NCBI RefSeq assembly: GCF_014639235.1
Contig: NZ_BMFU01000011.1
Coordinates: 62,001-126,000 of the forward strand
Source: Paenibacillus silvae
GTDB taxonomy: Bacteria; Bacillota; Bacilli; Paenibacillales; Paenibacillaceae
Length of the DNA: 64,000 nucleotides
Direction of reading: 5' to 3'
Of this stretch, positions 45,617 through 55,104 are shown in pieces. The notes under the pieces were generated by a model that was not told the DNA's origin, searched no databases, and saw only the letters and a program-made list of their open reading frames with translations. The position numbers and the translations under genes were made by a program. Numbering within the stretch: position 1 is the first letter of the stretch; each line of letters begins with the position of its first letter.

Positions 45617-45642
45617 AAAAGGGACCGAATCGGTCCCTTTTT
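45617..45642 (+). terminator. Terminator of the DUF1129-like gene
   Basis: AAAAGGGACCGA-at-CGGTCCCTTTTT is a near-perfect 12-bp stem with a T run. Confidence 0.93.
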
Positions 45643-45713
45643 ATATGGCTGCCGTGTTGATTATTTTAAATCGCTAATTCGTTTTGCCCTTTGATTAATC
45701 CATTTTTTTGCTC

Positions 45714-46691
45714 TTATCCCTCTACCAGAGGGTTCGGGTTTGGGAGAGTACTAGGGTTCAGCGTAAGACTCTGCTCCAGCTTGAGCTGATTGCGCTGCTT
45801 TACACCTTTGCCCGGCGTCTCCCCGAATTCACGCTTGTACATCCGGATAAAATAATTCACTTCCATGCCTACATTCTCTGCCGCTTCCTTCACACTCGCC
45901 TGAGGATGTTTGTTCAGCCACTCCATTCCCTTATGCAAACGCCAGCGCTGCATATACTGATGTCCTGTCACACCGTAGTGCTGATGAAACAGTCGATTCA
46001 GATGCTGTACCGAGTAACCTGCTGCATCGGCCACATGCTTAAATAACAGATCATCCTGATAATGAGCCTGCATCAAGGCAATCGCCCGGTTGAGCCCCTG
46101 TTGGCCAGCATCCGGGTGCGGCTGCATTCCCGACACGCTGCTCTCTTGCCCTGCACTGTCCGCTTCCTTGGATAAGTGCCTGATTTCTGGCGCTGCCGCC
46201 GGAAAAGTTGGCAGTGCTTCTTGAGGCATAGCCTGAGCGAGCTCCAGAATGAACTGGTATACCAAGGCAGAGATACTCCACATCGACATCTTGCCCTGAT
46301 CCAGCGCCTTCCACAATTCCGTCATCCGTGACCATACTACATCAAACCCGGTCACGGTGCCAGGTCCCGTTCGAACCAATCCTGCAGCCTGAAGCACCGA
46401 TGCCGCTGATTCACCGCCGATTCCGATACACGCCAGCTCCCCGGTCGTTTTGGGATGAGGAATATACTCATGAGCTATTCCCGGTTCAAGTGCAAACAAT
46501 TGACCTTCGCCAATAACAAGGCCCCCTCTTCCCGCAATATTAAACCGCCCCCCGCCACCTCGGGCCATAAACAGCTGGTAAACCGGAAATCCATCCGGTC
46601 TATGAAGCCCCTTCTCTTCCTGTGTACCCACACCGTACAGGTACAAAGGCATTCTTGAATTCGGCCGCCCTGTCAAACGAAACGCTAACAT
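45714..46691 (-). CDS. AraC-family transcriptional regulator (325 aa)
   Basis: The C-terminal ~100 residues carry two helix-turn-helix units: FKHVADAAGYSVQHLNRLFHQ and VKEAAENVGMEVNYFIRMYK, ending in the RxFGxTPGKG-like EFGETPGKG. The N-terminal ~150 residues form a cupin-type sensor domain (GEGQLFALEPGIAHEY). It probably senses a sugar or aromatic ligand; no target operon is adjacent, as both neighbours point away or are separate. AAGGAAGGATGGC precedes the ATG. The C-terminal tail is Asn/Pro-rich. Confidence 0.9.
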   Translation of the reverse strand: MLAFRLTGRPNSRMPLYLYGVGTQEEKGLHRPDGFPVYQLFMARGGGGRFNIAGRGGLVIGEGQLFALEPGIAHEYIPHPKTTGELACIGIGGESAASVLQAAGLVRTGPGTVTGFDVVWSRMTELWKALDQGKMSMWSISALVYQFILELAQAMPQEALPTFPAAAPEIRHLSKEADSAGQESSVSGMQPHPDAGQQGLNRAIALMQAHYQDDLLFKHVADAAGYSVQHLNRLFHQHYGVTGHQYMQRWRLHKGMEWLNKHPQASVKEAAENVGMEVNYFIRMYKREFGETPGKGVKQRNQLKLEQSLTLNPSTLPNPNPLVEG

Positions 46692-46869
46692 GCCATCCTT
46701 CCTTTCAGCTTATGAGCTAATGCCTCTCTGCCTTTTATTATCGGTCGTTTGATCATAGATCAGCAATGGCCCAAGGAACCCTTTTCAGCGCTATAATTGT
46801 CCGAAAATAAGGACATTGGTCATGACGTTCGCAGATGCTGTCGTGTGCCGATAACGGAGAAAAGGAAAA

Positions 46870-46897
46870 CTCCCTTTCCGGGGGAATGGAAAGGGAG
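46870..46897 (-). terminator. Terminator of the large surface protein gene
   Basis: CTCCCTTTCC and GGAAAGGGAG pair around an 8-nt loop, followed on the minus strand by TTTTCCTTTTC. Confidence 0.85.
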
Positions 46898-46923
46898 CGA
46901 GCTGAAAAGATGTTATATAGAGA

Positions 46924-49900
46924 TTAACCTTGAGTTGATGTAGATAACTGTCCTGTAGGCGTTCCCGACGAATCACCTGGTGTATTCGTAGTATTCGTTT
47001 GATCCGAATTTGTTGTTTGCGTAGATGCAGCCTTTTCTAACTTAAACGTACTCGACGGACTTGATATCGTATTTCTGTTAATTGTTGTATTGGACGCAAC
47101 TGACAATATATATACCGTGTACGCTTCTCCTTCTACAAGAGCAGCCCCGGTAGAATCTAAGGAAGACGCATTTAAAGTTACTTCGACAGTCTTGGGCTCC
47201 CCAACTGAATAATTACTGTTTGGATTTGCTAAAGACGCATCAAGAGCTCCTCCTCCCTTCACAATATATAATTTATACGAAGAGATACCACTTTCACTAG
47301 ATGGCTTGGTAAACGTAAGTTTGTAGCTTGCGTCAGTTGCTGATTTTTGCAACTCTGTAATGGCAGCTGCCTGAACTGCAGTCGCTGGAGCATTGATGCT
47401 AAACTCATCGGATGCTGGTGACAAACTTGATGCACGAGATGTACTCTCTGATAAGGACATAATAAAGATCCTGTATTTTTTCCCAATTTCAAGAGGTTTA
47501 TTGTTAATATCCCGGAATCCATCATTCAAGTAGAAAGCATTGCCAGCACTACTTTTATCCAGATCGGTATAATATCTTATCTCCGTTGCAGTATTTGGGG
47601 TGAAACCATTCACCTGTTCCGCAGGGACAATGAATAGACGATATTTAGCTATGCCCGTTTCATTCGCTGCTTTAGGAAAGGACACAGACACGTCAGAAGC
47701 GTTGCCTGCCTGTTGCCCCTGATTTTTAACAGTTACATCTACCTTGCTTACTGCTGCTACAGCAGATGTGCTAGTCAATCTGATAACAGCCGATGCCGAT
47801 GAGATTGCACTGGACTGAGAGGAATTATTATTCACCGCCACAACAAACACTCGATAATCAATATTGTTTGCAATAAGATTTCCGTCCGTTGATCTGGCAT
47901 CATTCGTTAAATTGAAAGTCTGATTACTTCCCGTCTTACTTCTAGACGTGTAATATCCATTATTTAAAGCAGAACTCAAATTAAAGTTGCTAACGTCCGA
48001 ATTTTTGACAACAAATACACGATAATGATTTACATTCGTCTCATTGGATGACTTATTGAACGTCACACGCAGGTCACTACCATTCCCATTATCCGAAACA
48101 TCAGTTGCAGCCACACTCGTCGGAGCCGGCACCGTTGCATTCTGTGTCAGGGTAATCTGAGCCGAATATGAGGACAAAGCATTCTGGCTCCAATTGCCGT
48201 TGTTGTTCACGGACAGGACAAATACCCGGTAAGCAAGACCGTTAACAATGAGATTCCCGTTTGTATCCCTAGTGCCAGACTGCAGTGATACGGTCAGATT
48301 ACCGCCCGTTTTGTTCACCTGAGTGTAATAATTCGAAGAATTGGCTGCATTCAGACCGAAGCTTCCTGCGTAGCTCGCAGGCACCACGAACACGCGATAG
48401 TGCGAAATATTGGACTCATTCGACGCTCTGGTGAATGTCACGCGCAGATCAGAACCGTTCCCGTTGTCACCGATATCTGCAACGGACAGGTTGCTTACCA
48501 CACCTGCAGTGCTGTTTGACGTCAATCTCAATACACTGGAAGAAGCCGACAGTGCATTAGTGTAGTTATTTTGCTGATTGCCTGCTGCCATGACATAGAT
48601 TCGATAATCCTGTAAATTCGTGATGTTATAACCGCTTGTATCCCGCATATTTGAAGGCAGGGTTACCGTAATGTTGTTGCCTGTTTTATTTACCGTGTAA
48701 TAGAGACTGGAAGACAGATTGCTTGCTGTATTCAGATTAAAGCTGCTGGTTACCGAGTTCCGTACAACAAACACACGATAGTTTGCCACCTTCGACTCAT
48801 CCGATACACGGTTAAAGCTTACCTGGATGTCACGGCCATCTCCATAATCTGAAATGTCTCTCACTTGTGTAATCACTGGAGCTGCCGCTGTATTTACAGA
48901 CAACGTCAGGGAAGATGAAGATGTGGACAGCTTGCTATCCATAGTTGTATTCGCACTCACTGACATGATGTATACCACATAGGCTGTTCCGCTCTTGATC
49001 AAATCGCCAGAAGTGTCCCTGGATGAGGAAGTCAGCTGAGCTTTGACTGCACTTGAGTTGCCTTTGTAGATAATCGTAGAATTGGCACTGGATACTTTAT
49101 TAGCTGCATTGAGATTAAATGCCGAGGCATCCTTTGCTTTTACTACATATGCACGGTAATACGTAATATTGGACGTCGTGCTTGGCTGTGTAAAATTAAT
49201 CTCCATATCTCTGCCATCGCCATAATCGCTTACGTCAGCTACACGCAGCCCTGTTACAGCCTGAACGGAAGATTTCACCTGGTTCAGCTTCAGAACTTGG
49301 GAAGACCAGTTCAATGTATTTGTGTAGTTATTGCTGCTGTTGCCTACGGTTAATACATACAGACGGTAGCTTTCATTGCCGTTAAGCAAATCTCCGTTAA
49401 CGTCACGTGTCTGAGCATTCAGTGTGAGCTTCGGATTGCTGCCGTTTGGCGTAATGGAAGTATAATTTGCGGAAGGAACAGCCGAGGCCGTCTTTTCATT
49501 GAAACTGTTCACATCACGTGTTTTCACCAGCATAATCCGATACGCAGACACGCTTTTTTCCGAAGTCGCACGTGTAAAGCTCACCGTCAGATCGCGACCA
49601 TCTCCGTTGCTGCCGTATACCGAGCCATATATATTCCAGGCCGCAAACTGCGTATCATCTACTGGCGTTTCAGGCGTTGATGTTGTTTTGATATCCACAC
49701 GCTGATTCCGAGAGTTCCAGAAAACTTTTTCGCCAAACGCTTCACTCACAAAACGAATCGGCACCATCGTGTTTCCTTTGATTGTACTCGCAGGCACATC
49801 CAGCATGGTGAGCTGTCCGTTGATATATGCAACCTTGGAACCGAGCGTTAATGAAACCTCCTGATCTCCGCGTGTTGCTGTAATTTTTTTCGTTTGATTG

Positions 49901-50130
49901 CTGTATTTTACATCTGCATCCAACCCCTCGAAAATCGACCGCAGCGGAACAAGTACCCGCCCAGCCTTCATAACTGGAGCTTGAGCTGACGGCAGCTCGG
50001 CATCATTAATATAGATACTGATTCTTGCCGCTGCGTCCATCACCGACAGTGGCAATGCAGACATGAGCATGGCCGACACGGCCAACGCTGACATCACCTT
50101 TTTGACTTGATTTCCTCCCGCTTTCCTCAT
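46924..50130 (-). CDS. Exported repeat protein with copper-amine-oxidase-N domain and seven tandem ~100-aa modules (1068 aa)
   Basis: A signal peptide (MRKAGGNQVKKVMSAL..., cleavage near MDAAARIS) precedes a copper-amine-oxidase-N-like domain with GRVLVPLRSIF and GNTMVPIRFVSEAFG. Seven modules of ~100 residues follow. Modules 1-5 open with an Asp/Gly/Asn turn (SNGDGRD, DYGDGRD, DYGDGRD, DNGNGSD, DNGNGSD), then a Y-R-(V/A)-(F/Y)-V-V strand and a D-T-(S/N)-G turn; modules 6 and 7 have lost the clear turn. The folds look fibronectin-III-like and the turns could bind Ca2+. The C-terminus is Thr/Ser/Asn-rich and has no LPXTG. ATG 50130 follows GGGATAGAGG. The long isolated gene suggests a wall- or matrix-bound adhesin (inference). 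Confidence 0.85.
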   Translation of the reverse strand: MRKAGGNQVKKVMSALAVSAMLMSALPLSVMDAAARISIYINDAELPSAQAPVMKAGRVLVPLRSIFEGLDADVKYSNQTKKITATRGDQEVSLTLGSKVAYINGQLTMLDVPASTIKGNTMVPIRFVSEAFGEKVFWNSRNQRVDIKTTSTPETPVDDTQFAAWNIYGSVYGSNGDGRDLTVSFTRATSEKSVSAYRIMLVKTRDVNSFNEKTASAVPSANYTSITPNGSNPKLTLNAQTRDVNGDLLNGNESYRLYVLTVGNSSNNYTNTLNWSSQVLKLNQVKSSVQAVTGLRVADVSDYGDGRDMEINFTQPSTTSNITYYRAYVVKAKDASAFNLNAANKVSSANSTIIYKGNSSAVKAQLTSSSRDTSGDLIKSGTAYVVYIMSVSANTTMDSKLSTSSSSLTLSVNTAAAPVITQVRDISDYGDGRDIQVSFNRVSDESKVANYRVFVVRNSVTSSFNLNTASNLSSSLYYTVNKTGNNITVTLPSNMRDTSGYNITNLQDYRIYVMAAGNQQNNYTNALSASSSVLRLTSNSTAGVVSNLSVADIGDNGNGSDLRVTFTRASNESNISHYRVFVVPASYAGSFGLNAANSSNYYTQVNKTGGNLTVSLQSGTRDTNGNLIVNGLAYRVFVLSVNNNGNWSQNALSSYSAQITLTQNATVPAPTSVAATDVSDNGNGSDLRVTFNKSSNETNVNHYRVFVVKNSDVSNFNLSSALNNGYYTSRSKTGSNQTFNLTNDARSTDGNLIANNIDYRVFVVAVNNNSSQSSAISSASAVIRLTSTSAVAAVSKVDVTVKNQGQQAGNASDVSVSFPKAANETGIAKYRLFIVPAEQVNGFTPNTATEIRYYTDLDKSSAGNAFYLNDGFRDINNKPLEIGKKYRIFIMSLSESTSRASSLSPASDEFSINAPATAVQAAAITELQKSATDASYKLTFTKPSSESGISSYKLYIVKGGGALDASLANPNSNYSVGEPKTVEVTLNASSLDSTGAALVEGEAYTVYILSVASNTTINRNTISSPSSTFKLEKAASTQTTNSDQTNTTNTPGDSSGTPTGQLSTSTQG

Positions 50131-50468
50131 ACCTCTATCCCCATTCTCTCCATAATTAGTAACATTCGTATAGACTAGATGTGCTGTAGATGAATTCCTG
50201 TATTTTCCTATGCACATTTAAGACGTTCCGATTCGATAAAAAGTTTCCGGTTTGCACAAAAATTATTTTCGCAGAAAAATTCACCTGGCATCTACCTTGA
50301 AAAGTTAAAAATAACAGAAGAATTTGTCATTATTCCGCAACCACTTTATGTGCCAATTACTGTAATCTGTGGGTAATGGTTAACCAAGTGCTCAGGCAGG
50401 GGACTTATTTTCCTAGGCAGCCTTTACTTCGGTCGCATCTAACAATACAGAATTGCAGGAGGTTTATA
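50131..50468. other. Divergent intergenic region
   Basis: This separates two divergent genes for exported proteins. AT-rich stretches near 50180-50340 probably hold both promoters. No operator, riboswitch or small ORF was recognised. Confidence 0.4.
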
Positions 50469-51434
50469 TTGATGACATCATCTTTACATTATTTTAAAAA
50501 TAAAGGTTTACGCACGCTGCTTACCGCCACGGCAATAGCTGTACTGTTGCAAACGGCTGCTGCTCCAGTCGCTGGCATCGCTTCTGCTGCCCCGGCTGCG
50601 GAGACCAAGGTTACAACAGCTAGTTCATCCGCGATCTACAAATCATTTCAGAATATGCTTAACAAAAAAAATGGTCTGCCCGCAGCAGATCGCTACCTTG
50701 AGTCCAAGATCAGCCAGGTGACCCCTTATCATGCAACATTAATGATAATGCAGCTGGAGAACGCAAGGATCAAGGCACTGACCGCTATGACGGATCGTAT
50801 GCTTGTCCCGAATGTACAGGATCAGATGTTGAAAATCTATAAGTGGAATAACAGCTTCACCCAACTGATGGCCCGCACCAAAGACAACACGCTGCGCAAC
50901 TTGCTGCAGCAAGCCAGAGACAGTGGTTACCGCCTGACGATGATTGAGGGCTCACTGTATCCAATTATGAATTATGCGGCTTTTGACAAATATACCTCCT
51001 ACGTGAATAAGGATATTAAACAGTACATCCGAATCATGGCCGTGGAAACAAGCGATATTTCTACGGAGGATGGAGGCCTCATGATTGGATATCAGGAGAT
51101 GCTCAATCGTGCGCTGAATCAGGAACAATTCCTGAATGATTATCCTAAGTCCAATCGGAAGAAGCAGATACAGATGCTGCTGAACGAGTACACCTACTAC
51201 ACTTTTTATGGGCTGGATAATACACCTCTGTTCGATTATGACACCACTGTCATGGATGCGAATGCTCAAAAAGGTTACAAAGCTGTCTTACAGCGCAACG
51301 CCTCCAAAGACAGTGCTTTTCTGAAAAAGCTGAATGCGTTTATGGATGTCGTTGCCGATTCCAACTATGAACAATCCGAAGCGGTCGAAAACTGGCTGGA
51401 ACAAAATATGCCTAGAAGTGAGTTTTGGAACTAG
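50469..51434 (+). CDS. Secreted protein of unknown function (321 aa)
   Basis: The signal peptide is clear (SLHYFKNKGLRTLL, hydrophobic core, cleavage near ASAAPAAE). The mature protein is helical and rich in Met, Asn and Tyr (LMIMQLENARIKALTAMTDR..., NDYPKSNRKKQIQMLLNEYTYY), with no recognised catalytic motif or anchor. TTG 50469 follows AGGAGG by 6 nt; ATG 50472 directly after it is equally possible. The longer start at 50376 has no ribosome binding site. A palindromic repeat cluster follows the gene. Confidence 0.8.
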   Translation: MMTSSLHYFKNKGLRTLLTATAIAVLLQTAAAPVAGIASAAPAAETKVTTASSSAIYKSFQNMLNKKNGLPAADRYLESKISQVTPYHATLMIMQLENARIKALTAMTDRMLVPNVQDQMLKIYKWNNSFTQLMARTKDNTLRNLLQQARDSGYRLTMIEGSLYPIMNYAAFDKYTSYVNKDIKQYIRIMAVETSDISTEDGGLMIGYQEMLNRALNQEQFLNDYPKSNRKKQIQMLLNEYTYYTFYGLDNTPLFDYDTTVMDANAQKGYKAVLQRNASKDSAFLKKLNAFMDVVADSNYEQSEAVENWLEQNMPRSEFWN

Positions 51435-51484
51435 TAGTGTGAGGTTGGGATGAGATGAGATGTTGATTGCTGAATAGCAGCATT

Positions 51485-51700
51485 TTCTAACGATTCCCAA
51501 AAGCCTTATTTGGCGTTTTCTGAGCGGTTCAGCAATGTAACGATCTCCAGCGACGCTATTTCATCTAGAATGAGTGAAAACCTGTGATTTTCGGCATAAA
51601 AAGTGGAAATAACGTTTCTCCGATTCGTTAGATGTGAAAGTGAGCTGAAAATGGCGAAATAACGTCATCTGAGATCGTTAGCCGAATCGCTCATGTCGGT
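51485..51700. repeat. Palindromic CTAACGA/CGTTATTT repeat cluster, copy 2
   Basis: Units such as TTCTAACGATTC...CCTTATTTGG, GTAACGATCTCCAGCGACGCTATTTC, GAAATAACGTTTCTCCGATTCGTTAGA and GAAATAACGTCATCTGAGATCGTTAG match the family seen at 29238-29450. Confidence 0.7.
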
Positions 51701-51712
51701 ACACACAGCAAA

Positions 51713-51758
51713 AAGACGAAATCCACCTCATCATGAGGGGGTCTCGTCTTCTTTTTTT
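51713..51758 (+). terminator. Terminator after the second repeat cluster
   Basis: AAGACGA...CCTCAT pairs with ATGAGG...TCGTCTT, followed by CTTTTTTTG. Confidence 0.75.
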
Positions 51759-51907
51759 GCGTATCCCATGGTTCCTGTGTACAGCATATGCGGAAACATA
51801 CTAACTATCCTTGTCCTGTGTCCTGAGAATCCACCTTGAACCCGTAGCCAGCAGCCTGCCGCCTTCGCCTTTAGCCATATTTGACAAAGAACACCCAACA
51901 CAACCGC

Positions 51908-52504
51908 TTAAAGCGGTTTAATCATATGATCGTACGCATGTCCTCCAATGAGGATGGTTTCATCCTGAACGTAACCTTGCCGTTCATACAGCTGCCTCGC
52001 ACGTCCATTGTCCTGTTCTACGATGAGGGCTGCCCGTGAGTGGCCGCGTTCTTTCCCCTGCTGCTCAAAAGCAGCCATCAGTGCACGGCCGATGCCCTGC
52101 CCCTGAAATGACTCGCTTACCGAGAGAGTATCCAGATAATACTCCCCGGGACGGGTTTCTTTTACCAATGCATACTTCTCGTCCGTATCCCGTCCAGGCC
52201 GATCCAGAATCGGTTGATCCAGACGGTCCGCATCATCCCCCGCGTAAGCGATCAGAATTCCAGTAACCTGCCCTTCCTGCTCCATCACGGTAATGTTCTG
52301 ATAACTTATCCTGTTATGTTCCTGTGTCATTAATTCCCGCAAAATGTGCATCGCCCGCTCATGATCACCCTCACCTGCAAGTGCATAAGCAATATCGTCA
52401 ATCGCCTGCACCAGCAGCGGAAGCATCTGATCCACATCTTCCTTCCGCGCAGGTCGGAGCTGAGGTGTTGAGTTGGGTATAGCTGACTCTGTCGTTGGTT
52501 TCAC
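51908..52504 (-). CDS. GNAT-family N-acetyltransferase (198 aa)
   Basis: The acetyl-CoA-binding motif A is readable as LSVSESFQGQGIGRALM (~125-141), followed by VEQDNGRARQLYERQGYV, the typical GNAT motif B. The N-terminus RPARKEDVDQMLPLL is also family-like. The substrate is unknown. A GTG start (52504) has a GGGG upstream. The gene lies 57 nt downstream of the ilvA stop, so it may share the ilvA transcript. Confidence 0.9.
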   Translation of the reverse strand: MKPTTESAIPNSTPQLRPARKEDVDQMLPLLVQAIDDIAYALAGEGDHERAMHILRELMTQEHNRISYQNITVMEQEGQVTGILIAYAGDDADRLDQPILDRPGRDTDEKYALVKETRPGEYYLDTLSVSESFQGQGIGRALMAAFEQQGKERGHSRAALIVEQDNGRARQLYERQGYVQDETILIGGHAYDHMIKPL

Positions 52505-52560
52505 TTGTCCCCAAATGCCCCTTTCTACTTGTCTGTCTTATAACCAGTCGAAATCCTTTA

Positions 52561-53865
52561 TCAGATTAACATGTTGAACAGATTGAGGTTTTTGTTCAGC
52601 TCTGTATAGGCGATGCCTTTGCGGTTCATGCGCTCGATCAGCGGCTGGTAGTCCTCTTTGTACATCAGTTCGATGCCGACCAGGGCCGGTCCGTTTTCCT
52701 TGTCATGCTTTTTCGTATATTCAAATCTGGCGATATCGTCATTCGGACCAAGCACTTCCTCCAGGAACTCGCGCAAAGCCCCTGCACGCTGCGGGAAATT
52801 CACCATAAAGTAGTATTTCAACCCTTCATAGATCAAGGAACGCTCCTTGATCTCCTGCATCCGGTCAATGTCATTGTTACCGCCGCTAATTACACATACG
52901 ACCGTCTTGCCTGCAATCTGTTCCCGATACTGGTCGAGTGCAGCAACAGCCAGCGAACCGGCAGGCTCCACCACGATGGCATTTTCGTTATATAACTCCA
53001 GAATGGTTGTGCAGGCTTTGCCTTCCGGCACCTTGACGATGTCATCCAGAATGCTGCTGCAGATATCAAAGGTCAGATCGCCCACCCGTTTCACCGCCGC
53101 ACCATCGACAAACTTATCAATATCATCCAGTGTGACCACCTGTTTACGGAACATCGCTTCACTCATAGAAGCCGCGCCAAGCGGCTCAACACCGATAATT
53201 TGAGTGTCAGGGCTGACCGTTCTCATATATGTTCCCACGCCGGCTGCCAGACCACCGCCACCAATCGTTACAAATACATAATCTGCATGCTCATCGAGAC
53301 TTTCCATAATTTCCATCGCAACCGTACCGTTCCCAGCAATAATCTTCGGTGAGTCAAACGGGTGAATAAAGGTCATGCCCTGCTCGTCACACGCACGCAT
53401 TGCTTCAGCATAAGCATCATCATACGTGTCCCCGATCAGAACAACCTCTACATTATCGCCGCCAAAACGACGCACCTGCTTCACCTTCTGATTCGGCGTT
53501 GTGCTTGGCATGAAGATTTTGCCGTGAATTCCGAGCGCATTACAGCTGAAGGCCACGCCTTGCGCATGATTGCCGGCACTTGCACAGACAATACCCTTCT
53601 CCATCTCGGCCGGAGTCAAATTGCGAATCATATTATAGGCGCCCCTGATTTTAAATGAACGCACCACTTGCAGGTCTTCACGCTTCAGATAGACGTTACA
53701 GTTATATTTGGCCGACAACACAGCATCCCGCTGCAGCGGCGTTCTTACAATCACTTCACGCAGCACATGATGTGCGCGCACGATATCTTCCATGCCAACA
53801 CTGGCATGTCTGGAGCCTTCATTTCCTGTACTCGTTCCTGCTGTTTCCTGATTCTCTGATTTCAT
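52561..53865 (-). CDS. ilvA: Threonine dehydratase, short-regulatory-domain form (434 aa)
   Basis: The PLP lysine lies in RSFKIRGAYN (Lys ~72), with the phosphate-binding IGGGGLAAG and the substrate loop ASAGNHAQG. It converts threonine to 2-oxobutanoate, the first step of isoleucine synthesis. After the ~330-residue catalytic part there is only one ~85-residue ACT-like domain (YYFMVNFPQRAGALREFLEE...), against two in the E. coli enzyme, which matches the Gram-positive form. ATG 53865 with TGGAG upstream is used. A 19-bp palindrome, AACAATGT-cac-ACATTGTT, lies 29 nt upstream. Confidence 0.93.
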   Translation of the reverse strand: MKSENQETAGTSTGNEGSRHASVGMEDIVRAHHVLREVIVRTPLQRDAVLSAKYNCNVYLKREDLQVVRSFKIRGAYNMIRNLTPAEMEKGIVCASAGNHAQGVAFSCNALGIHGKIFMPSTTPNQKVKQVRRFGGDNVEVVLIGDTYDDAYAEAMRACDEQGMTFIHPFDSPKIIAGNGTVAMEIMESLDEHADYVFVTIGGGGLAAGVGTYMRTVSPDTQIIGVEPLGAASMSEAMFRKQVVTLDDIDKFVDGAAVKRVGDLTFDICSSILDDIVKVPEGKACTTILELYNENAIVVEPAGSLAVAALDQYREQIAGKTVVCVISGGNNDIDRMQEIKERSLIYEGLKYYFMVNFPQRAGALREFLEEVLGPNDDIARFEYTKKHDKENGPALVGIELMYKEDYQPLIERMNRKGIAYTELNKNLNLFNMLI

Positions 53866-53893
53866 CTGTCTCCACACTCCGCTTATATGGTCT

Positions 53894-53912
53894 AACAATG
53901 TCACACATTGTT
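53894..53912. promoter_or_regulatory. Operator-like palindrome upstream of ilvA
   Basis: AACAATGT-CAC-ACATTGTT is an 8-bp perfect inverted repeat followed on the plus strand by TTTT. It could be an operator of ilvA or a plus-strand terminator. No plus-strand gene precedes it, which favours an operator. Confidence 0.45.
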
Positions 53913-53973
53913 TTTTCTTTTCATTGTATCACTTTTGCTCTGTACATGCGCCTGGTGAAGAATTGGATAACCC

Positions 53974-54840
53974 TTACTCCCCGTCCCTCACTATTCGCAT
54001 AATCTCAGCCGTAATCACCTCGGGGTCTGTAAACATCACCATATGCCCTGACTGTTCTGCCTCCACCCATCTGGCGTTGGACAGCTTGTCAATCGTCTGC
54101 TGGTGAGCCTTTACGATGGCAGGTCTGATTTTACGCTCCCCTTTGCCCGGAAGTGTACCTGAAATCAGGCTGACCGCCACATTTCCCAGCTTGGGAGGCT
54201 GCTCCTGCAACATTTTCAAATCCTGTATAAATCCCTTTCCCTCCGCAGCCACCGTGCGAGCCGCCTGTACGGTAAAGTCCTCCTGTCGGTGATCCGCAAC
54301 AACATCAGCAGGCTGCATGTGGAATGCTTTGATACCAAGGAAACGATACAAGCCCAGATGAGCCAGCATCGGAATAAGTGCACCATTGATTGCAAAGCCC
54401 ACTTTCGCCATCCTGGAAAAATACAAATCACAATGCTCATCCGACGGATCAACGAGAACAATCCCCCGCAGACGAGACAGATTGACCGCTGCCGCTGTAC
54501 GTACAATGGGACCTCCCCAGCTATGTCCGACCAGAATAAACGGCCCTGGCCCCAGCGCATCCAGCAGCTCGTTCAGATCTTCCGCAATCCGCGCCAGCGT
54601 GCGAGGAGAAGCATCGACATCACTTCGTCCCGCTCCCGCCCTGTCGTAAACAACGGTACGTGCATGCTCGGCTACAGCGGGTACAATCAGTCCCCATGTG
54701 GATCTGGAGACACCCATGCCCGATTCAAATACAACCGTAGCTTCCCCTGTTCCCCTGGACATATAATGAAGCCTTCGGCCATCACGGGTCTGAATATAAG
54801 CACTGGAGCCAAACGTATGTAAATCAGGATGATGATTCAT
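53974..54840 (-). CDS. Alpha/beta hydrolase preceded by a Fur-type box (288 aa)
   Basis: The nucleophile motif is GHSWGG (~105), with the oxyanion-forming FESGMGVSRSTWG and the catalytic His in AEQSGHMV near the C-terminus. It resembles epoxide hydrolase or haloalkane dehalogenase-like enzymes but no precise substrate can be given. ATG 54840 with GGAGGAAGG upstream is used. A strong Fur-like site, TGAAAATGATTATCA, lies about 90 nt upstream, so iron control is plausible. No signal peptide is seen. Confidence 0.85.
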   Translation of the reverse strand: MNHHPDLHTFGSSAYIQTRDGRRLHYMSRGTGEATVVFESGMGVSRSTWGLIVPAVAEHARTVVYDRAGAGRSDVDASPRTLARIAEDLNELLDALGPGPFILVGHSWGGPIVRTAAAVNLSRLRGIVLVDPSDEHCDLYFSRMAKVGFAINGALIPMLAHLGLYRFLGIKAFHMQPADVVADHRQEDFTVQAARTVAAEGKGFIQDLKMLQEQPPKLGNVAVSLISGTLPGKGERKIRPAIVKAHQQTIDKLSNARWVEAEQSGHMVMFTDPEVITAEIMRIVRDGE

Positions 54841-54927
54841 CAACTTGCCTTCCTCCCTCCATTGATGCGCAACTACCTCCATTTTCTATCGTTCATACTC
54901 TCTCTGCTATCTTCACCGCACCCTAAA

Positions 54928-54954
54928 TGAAAATGATTATCAATTAATGATTAT
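54928..54954. promoter_or_regulatory. Fur-type box upstream of the hydrolase gene
   Basis: TGAAAATGATTATCA matches the 7-1-7 Fur consensus TGATAAT-n-ATTATCA except for one base. The sequence continues ATTAATGATTATA, giving an overlapping half site as is common for Fur operators. Confidence 0.6.
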
Positions 54955-54967
54955 ACCTTGTCCGATG

Positions 54968-55002
54968 TAAAAAAAGAACACCCGATCATCATCCGATCGG
55001 GT
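54968..55002 (-). terminator. Terminator closing the mini-ORF unit
   Basis: ACCCGATC pairs with GATCGGGT and is followed on the minus strand by GTTCTTTTTTT. It overlaps the last codons of the 34-aa ORF. Confidence 0.85.
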
Positions 55003-55093
55003 ATCCCTCCCAGCCTTGCAGTGGCTGTCCGTACAATATAAACCCTACGGCTTCGCGCCCGTTTCCTTGCGCTTCACCTGATTTCCTAAACAT
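54989..55093 (-). CDS. Candidate mini-ORF B (34 aa)
   Basis: An ORF of 34 codons from ATG 55093 (AGAGG 7 nt upstream) gives a Gly-rich peptide ending LQGWEGYPIG. It ends in the terminator hairpin. No family was recognised, and ATG 55099 is an alternative start in frame. It may instead be a short remnant. Confidence 0.3.
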   Translation of the reverse strand: MFRKSGEAQGNGREAVGFILYGQPLQGWEGYPIG

Positions 55094-55104
55094 AGGCATG
55101 CCTC

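Larger units (their letters stand above)
51435..51907. other. Gene-free interval holding the second palindromic repeat cluster
   Basis: Positions 51485-51700 are palindromic repeats. A plus-strand terminator lies at 51713-51758. The remaining 150 bp up to the GNAT gene show nothing recognisable. Confidence 0.6.
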
